A stretch of 38,521 nt of DNA. Source: Chthonomonas sp035294165 (GTDB taxonomy: Bacteria; Armatimonadota; Chthonomonadetes; Chthonomonadales; Chthonomonadaceae). The stretch lies in assembly GCF_035294165.1 (NCBI RefSeq), contig NZ_DATGLN010000219.1, positions 1 through 38,521 on the forward strand, written 5' to 3'. Positions 32,834 through 38,521 of the stretch are shown here, in pieces; the stretch's first letter is position 1, and the number at the start of each line of letters is the position of its first letter. The notes beneath the pieces are model-generated. The model ran no database searches. It worked only from the letters and a program-made list of their open reading frames with translations, and was not told the origin of the DNA. A program made the translations under genes and the position numbers.

Positions 32834-34288
32834 CTAGTGCTCCAACATTCCCGTCAATGTGGTTACTGAGCGGGACGCAAGAATGTAAGGTTTGGTCGAA
32901 GTTAAGGGGGAATACGACTTGAGATCGTCTGTAGCACTGGTTACATGGGGCGTTAAAGCCCCTAGATGCGCATTTTTTGCCTGAACCGCTACGGGCACCG
33001 CCCGATCTGTCGTGTTGGTAAGCACAACAGCTACTCGGTCAACCTCCGGCGAAACGTAGGCCGAAGCGAGCACACCCTCCAAGCCGTCGTCCCCCTCGAT
33101 ATGCACCCGCCTCCATCCAGGCCGAAGGAAACGGCTATAGTTGCCCAATACCCATAAGGTCTTCGAGGGATAGATGGTTTCCGTGTCTCCCGTCTTCTGA
33201 TAGTCCGTGTAGATCAATCCATCCTTATAGTCGTAGTGAGAAACGGCCGTCCACCAGTTCCACGCCGCCGCATTGGCGTAAGCTAGGTCAGCATGGATCA
33301 CCCGCGCCACACGGAGTGCCGTCTCCATCGAGAGGTCTCTCTTCCATTCCATAACACAGTATTCTGTTTGCCAGAAAGCCCACCCAGGATAGCTCGCAAA
33401 CGCCTTTGACACCTGCCCACAAACCGACAGCAGATACCCGTTCGGATGGTCGGAACCGTACCCATGAGCGCCAAGATGTGGGCCGAGCAAGGGTTGAATG
33501 GTCGGATCGCCCAATAGTTCTTCCAAATAGTTCCCATAACGGGCTTTATACTTAGCCTCCATCCAATCTACGTAGTGCGTGAGACTTTGAAAGTTGCCCG
33601 ATTCGACCAAAGCGATCTGCGTAGGCAGCTTCTGCCTTTGTAGTTCTTGATAGAGAGCCATGGTTATGGCTTTAATATCCTCATTGCTCGCCCTGTTGCC
33701 CTCCTGATTGCAGCCTCGATTCCATTCCCACTGCGGCTCATTAACCGGGCTAATGTAGTTAAAAACAATTCGCTCATCCTCAACGGGATTGCTCAAAAAG
33801 TGATGCAAAATGTCGCCCAAGTAGCGCGCGAAGGCTTTTGTCATCGAGGGGAGCAGGTTGGTAGTGCCAAGCCCATCGGTGCAGTTAGTCAGCCCATTAC
33901 GTGTCATTCGCGCCGGTGGGCTGTTAACAAACGCCAAAAACTTGGGCACACCGCGTGCTTTGGCCGCTCTCAGAAACCAGCGCTGCCCCGGCAGCCGCTG
34001 CCAATCGTAGATGCCGGGGCGCACTTCAAACGTGTCGCCTGTGCGCCAAGGGTCGTGAATGGTCACATGGTTATAGCCGCCGGTTAGGTTGAAGCGCCAG
34101 CAGCTCAGCCCTATTCCCTTCTCTATAGAGAAAAGGAGGTCCGCCAACCGTTCCTTATTCGCGTGGCTCCATTCAGCGCCGATGTGGGCGGCCCACCAAC
34201 AGTCCGAAGCACCAAAATGATCGATTGTCTGATAGCGCATGGTTGGATCGAGAACCAAGATGCGACCTAAAGATGTTGTTGTCTGCAT
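32834..34288 (-). CDS. Glycoside hydrolase family 30-like protein, resembling endo-beta-1,6-galactanases
   Basis: The 484-residue protein has a TIM barrel and a C-terminal beta-sandwich. QTIDHFGASDCWWAAHIG at the N-terminus resembles the GASGAWWA stretch of GH30 endo-beta-1,6-galactanases. FLAFVNSPPARMTRNG follows. The proposed acid/base is Glu184 in SPVNEPQW, and the nucleophile Glu309 in FWQTEYCVME. WNWWTAVSHYDYKDGLIY and WVLGNYSRFLRPGWRRV are also typical. No signal peptide is visible, so it may act in the cytoplasm on imported oligosaccharides or leave by an unknown route. Beta-1,6-galactan side chains occur in plant arabinogalactans. The ATG at 34288 has no good Shine-Dalgarno and is close to two palindromes. 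Confidence 0.82.
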   Translation of the reverse strand: MQTTTSLGRILVLDPTMRYQTIDHFGASDCWWAAHIGAEWSHANKERLADLLFSIEKGIGLSCWRFNLTGGYNHVTIHDPWRTGDTFEVRPGIYDWQRLPGQRWFLRAAKARGVPKFLAFVNSPPARMTRNGLTNCTDGLGTTNLLPSMTKAFARYLGDILHHFLSNPVEDERIVFNYISPVNEPQWEWNRGCNQEGNRASNEDIKAITMALYQELQRQKLPTQIALVESGNFQSLTHYVDWMEAKYKARYGNYLEELLGDPTIQPLLGPHLGAHGYGSDHPNGYLLSVCGQVSKAFASYPGWAFWQTEYCVMEWKRDLSMETALRVARVIHADLAYANAAAWNWWTAVSHYDYKDGLIYTDYQKTGDTETIYPSKTLWVLGNYSRFLRPGWRRVHIEGDDGLEGVLASAYVSPEVDRVAVVLTNTTDRAVPVAVQAKNAHLGALTPHVTSATDDLKSYSPLTSTKPYILASRSVTTLTGMLEH

Positions 34289-34303
34289 AGAGATAATAAT
34301 CTG

Positions 34304-34317
34304 CTAAACTATTTTAG
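34304..34317. promoter_or_regulatory. Operator-like inverted repeat upstream of the GH30 gene
   Basis: CTAAA-CTAT-TTTAG, with 5-bp half-sites that are perfect inverted repeats, sits 15 bp before the start codon. A protein bound here would block transcription or loading of the glycosidase message. The LacI-family protein nearby is the obvious candidate. Confidence 0.45.
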
Positions 34318-34325
34318 TCTTTCCC

Positions 34326-34335
34326 AATCTAGATT
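34326..34335. promoter_or_regulatory. Perfect 10-bp palindrome AATCTAGATT
   Basis: It lies nine bases upstream of the CTAAA/TTTAG inverted repeat in the GH30 leader. It may be a second operator half or chance. Confidence 0.3.
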
Positions 34336-34358
34336 ACCCGATCAGCTCAAGAAAAAGA

Positions 34359-34388
34359 GGCCAGGTCTCTTTGCCAAGAGACCTGGCC
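34359..34388 (-). terminator. Strong intrinsic terminator pointing leftward
   Basis: GGCCAGGTCTCTT pairs perfectly with AAGAGACCTGGCC (13 bp) around a 4-base loop. On the minus strand it is followed by TCTTTTTCTT, a good U-rich tail. No minus-strand gene lies upstream of it before the flagellin region, so it would end either an antisense flagellin transcript or an unannotated small RNA, and it shields the GH30 leader. Confidence 0.75.
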
Positions 34389-34739
34389 GAGTCCATCAAG
34401 GAGAGACACCGTTCTAAAATGGGAGATCAACACCGCTTAAGTTATGCCGCGCTCGCTTGCCAATCCGGTCTGCAAAGACTACCTGCTTTTTTGTGGTGGG
34501 CCTCATTCCCCCTACTTCTAACAGTTTTTACTCCAACCTCTCTTCTTTAACAGGAAACCTCGTAGGATTGCCTACATTCCATGCAGAGATAATCTGGCAT
34601 TACCACTTCAGAGAGCGCTGAACCCATCTGAAGCCGAGCCGTTTTTCCTGTCGTTTTGCAAAACAGGAGGTTCGCACAAAGCAATTCGCTTGCAGTATTA
34701 GGCGCTCGAACAACACCCATGGAGGATAACTTTACAGTG
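34389..34739 (+). other. Leader/intergenic region before flagellin
   Basis: No convincing gene. It contains a small hairpin GTCT-GCAA-AGAC followed within ten bases by TTTTTT (about 34479-34498). A second hairpin, CCTGT (34647-34651) with ACAGG (34663-34667), overlaps an AGGAGG at 34665-34670 that serves no close start codon. No sigma-28 or sigma-70 promoter was recognised. Confidence 0.5.
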
Positions 34740-36182
34740 ATGGATTTCTCTTTCGTCACCAATCTGAACGCGCTTGCGGCCAGTTACTACCTAAACCAAA
34801 CGAACTCGGCGATTCAGCAGTCTCTGCTTCGCCTTAGCTCCGGCCTTCGTATCAACAGCCCGGCAGACGACCCTTCCGGCTTTCTCATCGCCACCAACTT
34901 ACAAACCCAAGTAAACGGCATGAACCAAGCCCTTTCCAATATCCAGAACGATGTGAACGAGGTAAAGACCGCCTCTGGGGCGGTGCAGCAGATCGTCACC
35001 CTCGTGCAAAACATTCAGGCCAGCGCCCTAGATGCCCAAAGCAACCCCAGCAACGCCGCTGCCGATCAGCAGGCCATTCAGTCGGCCATTGCGGCTATCA
35101 ACAACATCGCCAACAACACCACCTTCAACGGCATCAGTCTGCTCAACGGTACGGCCGGCACAAGCGCCTCTGTCACCAACAGCAACCTCATAGCAGCGGC
35201 CAGCTTTGGCGGCAACTTTGCCAATGGGATAACCCAGTCGGGCAATGTTACCATCACGGTAACCCAAGCTGCCACCATGGCCACCATAACCGGTACGGTG
35301 AGCTATGCCAGCGCCAACGCAACCATCGCCAACTCGGGCACGGTTACTATCAACGGCCAAAGCATCGCGGTTAGCTCCGGTCAAACAGTGCAGTCGCTTA
35401 TTAACAGCATCAACCAAATCTCCAGCCAAACCGGTGTGTCCGCCGGCTTCAGCGGAGGCAAAATCGTTCTTACCCAAACAAACTACGGCGCCAACTACTC
35501 CATCACAGAGAGCGATAGCGCCGGCGCCATCATCGCTGCCGGCAACGCTACCACCGCAGTAGGCCAGAACGCTCTGGCAACCGTCACGGCGATGACGCAG
35601 ATCAACGGCAGCACAGTGGCCCAAACCGTTAACTTCACCGGTGGCGTCAACCCCACCGATTCCGGGCTGCTGCTCAGCGATTCAAGCGGCAATAAAATCC
35701 TTCTCACGGCATCCGGCAACTCCACAAGTACAAGCAATGTCGCAGTGGCCAATATCTCTTCCAATCCGGCCCAATTCCAAATCGGCGCCAACGTGGGGCA
35801 GACGGTGAGCTTCGCCTTTCAAAACATGCAGGCCTCCCAACTCGGCACCACGGCTATTCCGGGCCAGTCGCTTCAAAGCATCAACGTCACCACGCCCACC
35901 GGAGCCGCCAACGCCGTGCAGATAGCGAACGCCGCCCTTAGTCAAGTCACCACCTATGCAGCGGAGTTGGGTAATTTTCAGAAAAATACGCTACAGGCCA
36001 CCCAAAACTATCTGTCGAACGCGGTAACCAACCTTAGCGCCTCCGTGGCCAATATTATGGACGTGAATGTGGCTCAAGAGAGCGTAAACCTTGCAAACCT
36101 GCAGTTGCTACAACAAAGCGGAATAAACGCCCTCTATACGGCCAACAACTTAGGGGCACTCTACCTTAAGCTGCTCCCTTAA
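34740..36182 (+). CDS. Flagellin
   Basis: The 480-residue filament subunit type has a conserved N-terminal D0/D1 helix pair (SFVTNLNALAASYYLNQTN, LLRLSSGLRINSPADDPSG) and a C-terminal pair (TTYAAELGNFQKNTLQ, NLSASVANIMDVNVAQES, LQLLQQSGINALYTANN). The central ~300 residues are Ser/Thr/Asn/Ala-rich, with FlaIN-type turns such as TFNGISLLNG near 130-145. I chose the ATG at 34740 since the family begins near MDFSFVTN. A GGAGG lies 14 bases upstream, which would also serve a GTG at 34737. The frame is open to a TTG at 34656. No other flagellar gene is in the window, and a dedicated terminator follows, so it is a stand-alone unit. Confidence 0.92.
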   Translation: MDFSFVTNLNALAASYYLNQTNSAIQQSLLRLSSGLRINSPADDPSGFLIATNLQTQVNGMNQALSNIQNDVNEVKTASGAVQQIVTLVQNIQASALDAQSNPSNAAADQQAIQSAIAAINNIANNTTFNGISLLNGTAGTSASVTNSNLIAAASFGGNFANGITQSGNVTITVTQAATMATITGTVSYASANATIANSGTVTINGQSIAVSSGQTVQSLINSINQISSQTGVSAGFSGGKIVLTQTNYGANYSITESDSAGAIIAAGNATTAVGQNALATVTAMTQINGSTVAQTVNFTGGVNPTDSGLLLSDSSGNKILLTASGNSTSTSNVAVANISSNPAQFQIGANVGQTVSFAFQNMQASQLGTTAIPGQSLQSINVTTPTGAANAVQIANAALSQVTTYAAELGNFQKNTLQATQNYLSNAVTNLSASVANIMDVNVAQESVNLANLQLLQQSGINALYTANNLGALYLKLLP

Positions 36183-36214
36183 AGCGGCACACAAAATAGA
36201 GAGCGGCAAACAAG

Positions 36215-36250
36215 GGAAGGCAGTCTTGCGAGAATGCCTTCCTATTTTAT
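36215..36250 (+). terminator. Intrinsic terminator of the flagellin gene
   Basis: GGAAGGCA (36215-36222) pairs with TGCCTTCC (36235-36242). The loop can form a further TCT/AGA mini-stem, and TATTTTAT follows. It lies about 32 bases past the flagellin stop and could also work weakly for the convergent receptor gene. Confidence 0.75.
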
Positions 36251-36328
36251 CAGTTGCTGGGCAATAGCTACCATTCTGCTTTAGGCGCGGCCACATTTGC
36301 CTCAGCAGGGCTTCTTCGTGCTGAACTT

Positions 36329-38311
36329 TTAGAAGCTACCGGAAATGGCCAAATAGAAGTTGGTTCTTTGGGGAGCAACCTGAGCCGGCAACGAGCTATC
36401 GTTATCGAAAGGAAATTCAATATGACGGTCGTCAAAGAGATTATGCACAATCAATGCAATGGTCAACGGTTCCTTACCCTCGCGCAGCCGATAGCCTATT
36501 CTTAACTCGGTTCGCACATAGGCCGGAGCGGTGTAAAAGCCCCCGTCGCCTGTAGTGGCTCCTACAGCCCCCACCAAATGCATCCCCATAAACAGTTCCC
36601 AGCGCTCAGCCGGCTCCAAATCCAACCCAACATTGAGCATATGGTTAGGTTGGAAAAGGCCTACCACGCTACTGTCGCTAAAATGCTGGTTCGCGAACGC
36701 GTAGTTGAACAGCCCGTGAAGATGCTTCGTCAGCTGTACCTCACTCTCCACTTCAAAACCATAGGTTCGGGCGTTGCCGATATTGCCAAACGTTACGGAA
36801 GAGGGCGTACCGGGTGGAAACGGCGGTGAAGGAAAGAAGGTGAGCGGTAGCGATCCAATCAGCCCTTTGATGTTGTTGTAATAGACGCTCACCCCAACAA
36901 ACCCGTTGGAGAAGCCTTTTCGCCAATCTATTTCGCCCCCTTGCAATCGAATAGCAGCGAGGTGGGTGTTTCCAACAACGCCCTCACTCACCATCGGCGC
37001 AACAGGAACCGAGAAACTTGCATAGGACGTTATGAGGCTTGGAATTTGGTAGGAAGTACCGTAGGTAAAGCGGAGGGTTTGCTGCCCTCCCAAATCTTTG
37101 ACCACTGCGACGCGGGGTGAAAGTCGAGACCCTACCAGCGAGTCGTCGTCATAACGAAATCCTGTATAGGTTATCCAACCCTTACCGAGTTTCGCCTCGT
37201 TCTGCACATAAAGCCCAAAGAGATTCTGGTTGTGCCGCCCTGGGGTCGCGATCCCCGCATGGAAGTAGACATGACGTAGGCTCATGCCGTAAACCAGCGT
37301 ATTGGCTGCATTAAGAGCGTTCTGCTTTTGTAGTTCACCCTCAAACACATAGTGGCGCGTATAATCTACATTTTGCGCGGTCTCAATGTAATTATTGTAG
37401 CTTGCTCGAACCATTAGTGGATTAGAAGTGTTCGGCGCATCATAATGGAAAGTTAAATAGGATTGATGGAAGTGTGCCCCTTGAAGAAAAATATCCTGGT
37501 AAACGTTCTCGCTAGAATCCACATTTCCCGCTTGCAAACGATAGTTCGCATGCCGACTTTGACGATCCAAATCGAAGCTGACCATCGGTGTGGCATAACT
37601 ATCCCATACTCCCATCTTTCCGGCCGTTCCATAGCCGCCCGTATGGTTGTAGGCAAAACCCAGAGAAACGGCATCGCCATGGCGGTCAGCAGCGGAAGCC
37701 AGAAGCTCGTCATAATCGCTTTTATAGCCGCCAAGGATCGTGCGGAAGCGAAGATTATTTCGCACTCCATTTAGCTCTTCTTGGGGCGTCTTGGTAATGA
37801 TGTTGATCACGCCGTTAAAAGCGTTCGCGCCATACAGAGTGGAACCAGGGCCTCGCACGACCTCGATTCGTTTCACCTGTAATAACTCAAGCGGTAAGAA
37901 AGTCCAGGGAACCCCTCCGCTTACATCCTGATTTACCGGTCGTCCATCAATCATCACCAGGAGGGTGTTTGTTAGCAAAGAGTTTAGGCCACGCAAAGAA
38001 ACACCGGCTACGGTGGCATTGCTTTCGGAAACGTTCAGCCCCGGCACATAGCGCAGCACATCCAGCAGCGTTACAGCGCCAGAGCTTTCTATCTGATCGA
38101 CCGTAATAACGGTGACTGCAGCAGGCGCCTGATCTATAGGCTGCTTCGTTCGGGAAGCGCTTACAACATCGAGCTTACCTGCGAAGAGAAGTTCGTTCTC
38201 TTGGGAATTTGCCGGCCCCAATTTGGCTTCGAGACAATGCCCCGACATCGTGATGAGGCTTAGCACAAAGGCTAATACACCGTCTGAAAGAATCTTCCAT
38301 GATTTATGCAA
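36329..38311 (-). CDS. TonB-dependent outer-membrane receptor
   Basis: The 660-residue receptor has a signal peptide (residues 1 to about 28). The plug domain (about 45-175) includes PAAVTVITVDQIESSGAVTL, LDVLRYVPGLNVSES, VSLRGLNS, VMIDGRPVN and IEVVRGPGSTLYGANAFNGVINIITK. A 22-strand-type barrel follows and ends in Phe (ISGSF). Such receptors take up siderophores, cobalamin or carbohydrates with TonB-ExbBD energy; the ligand is not evident here. The start is TTG at 38311 with AAGGA seven bases upstream. It lies 48 bp after the HD-GYP gene and may be co-transcribed with it. Together with the LptD-like protein it shows the cell has an outer membrane. Confidence 0.92.
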   Translation of the reverse strand: MHKSWKILSDGVLAFVLSLITMSGHCLEAKLGPANSQENELLFAGKLDVVSASRTKQPIDQAPAAVTVITVDQIESSGAVTLLDVLRYVPGLNVSESNATVAGVSLRGLNSLLTNTLLVMIDGRPVNQDVSGGVPWTFLPLELLQVKRIEVVRGPGSTLYGANAFNGVINIITKTPQEELNGVRNNLRFRTILGGYKSDYDELLASAADRHGDAVSLGFAYNHTGGYGTAGKMGVWDSYATPMVSFDLDRQSRHANYRLQAGNVDSSENVYQDIFLQGAHFHQSYLTFHYDAPNTSNPLMVRASYNNYIETAQNVDYTRHYVFEGELQKQNALNAANTLVYGMSLRHVYFHAGIATPGRHNQNLFGLYVQNEAKLGKGWITYTGFRYDDDSLVGSRLSPRVAVVKDLGGQQTLRFTYGTSYQIPSLITSYASFSVPVAPMVSEGVVGNTHLAAIRLQGGEIDWRKGFSNGFVGVSVYYNNIKGLIGSLPLTFFPSPPFPPGTPSSVTFGNIGNARTYGFEVESEVQLTKHLHGLFNYAFANQHFSDSSVVGLFQPNHMLNVGLDLEPAERWELFMGMHLVGAVGATTGDGGFYTAPAYVRTELRIGYRLREGKEPLTIALIVHNLFDDRHIEFPFDNDSSLPAQVAPQRTNFYLAISGSF

Positions 38312-38359
38312 GGTTCCATCCTTGAAAAGAGGGCCAAGAGACTCAAGAGGATGCCTGCA

Positions 38360-38521
38360 CTAGGCAGCGCGCCGTTGAGCCTCTTGCTGCTCTTTGAGTT
38401 GTTCACGCACAGCCCTTACGAAGATGGGCACGAGGTTGGGATCGAACTGCGTGCCGGCGCCGCGCTCTATCTCTTGCAACGCCGTTTCCACATCCAAGCC
38501 GGCGCGATAGGGCCGATCCAT
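38360..38521 (-). CDS. HD-GYP-type phosphodiesterase, C-terminal end only
   Basis: Only the last 53 residues are in the window; the stop is TAG at 38360. SDRPYR-type text (DRPYRAGLDVETALQEI), ERGAGTQFDPNLVPIF and a Gln/Arg-rich end match the C-terminus of HD-GYP domains, which hydrolyse cyclic di-GMP. The Met at 38519-38521 is probably internal, since the conserved segment continues upstream in the family. Catalytic HD and GYP motifs lie outside the window. Confidence 0.75.
   Translation of the reverse strand: MDRPYRAGLDVETALQEIERGAGTQFDPNLVPIFVRAVREQLKEQQEAQRRAA

Noticed and set aside
34389..34739. Sigma-28 promoter for flagellin
   Set aside because: No TAAA plus GCCGATAA-like pair at suitable spacing was found. 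GATAAT at 34588-34593 lacks a -35.
34547..34762. 71-codon minus-strand open frame with CxxC-like text in the flagellin leader
   Set aside because: It overlaps the flagellin start, has no ribosome site and no family resemblance. It is kept only as a possible part of an antisense transcript.
1..38521. CRISPR arrays, insertion sequences, prophage, tRNA or rRNA genes
   Set aside because: Reading through found no spaced repeats of CRISPR type, no transposase or integrase, and no cloverleaf or rRNA sequence that I could support.

Overview
The window looks like chromosome of a diderm (outer-membrane) bacterium with moderate GC. A TonB-dependent receptor, an LptD-like barrel, large signal-peptide proteins, a SecDF fusion and frequent TTG starts fit Armatimonadota, possibly a Chthonomonas relative. 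That placement is inference from gene content and was not tested by a search. No insertion sequence, CRISPR array, rRNA or tRNA was seen.

Layout. 1-2000: housekeeping genes plsC (cut by the window edge) and cmk on the minus strand, with aat divergent. 2014-19043: five large co-oriented minus-strand genes for exported proteins. These are a beta-propeller/carboxypeptidase-regulatory giant, a CsgG/FlgT-like Gly-repeat protein, a subtilisin-like protease, a Gly-hinge secreted protein and an LptD-like barrel carrying an N-terminal Ig-like (Big_1) domain. Three of the five end in the same ~460-490-residue C-terminal module, which I do not recognise as a named family beyond a terminal FlgD-Ig-like fold. 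A near-consensus promoter (19205-19233) faces the cluster, and perfect 10-11 bp hairpins without U-tracts separate several of its genes. 19274-24334: coaE, rpsA and secDF, the last with its own promoter.

24493-30192: a tightly packed minus-strand operon of Gfo/Idh oxidoreductase, alkyltransferase-like protein, aldo/keto reductase, UxaB-like tagaturonate reductase, L-galactonate-dehydrogenase-like MDR enzyme and deoB. Three of these enzymes line up as L-galactose -> L-galactonolactone / L-galactonate -> D-tagaturonate -> D-altronate. Downstream in coordinate order come a HEAT-like hypothetical gene, a LacI-family regulator and a GH30 glycosidase resembling endo-beta-1,6-galactanases, with operator-like palindromes just upstream of the glycosidase gene. 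Together this suggests plant polysaccharide use.

34740-38521: a solitary flagellin gene with its own terminator, a TonB-dependent receptor, and the 3' end of an HD-GYP phosphodiesterase. At least five genes (cmk, secDF, deoB, the Gfo/Idh gene and the TonB receptor gene) start with TTG behind a strong Shine-Dalgarno sequence, so automated starts here need care.
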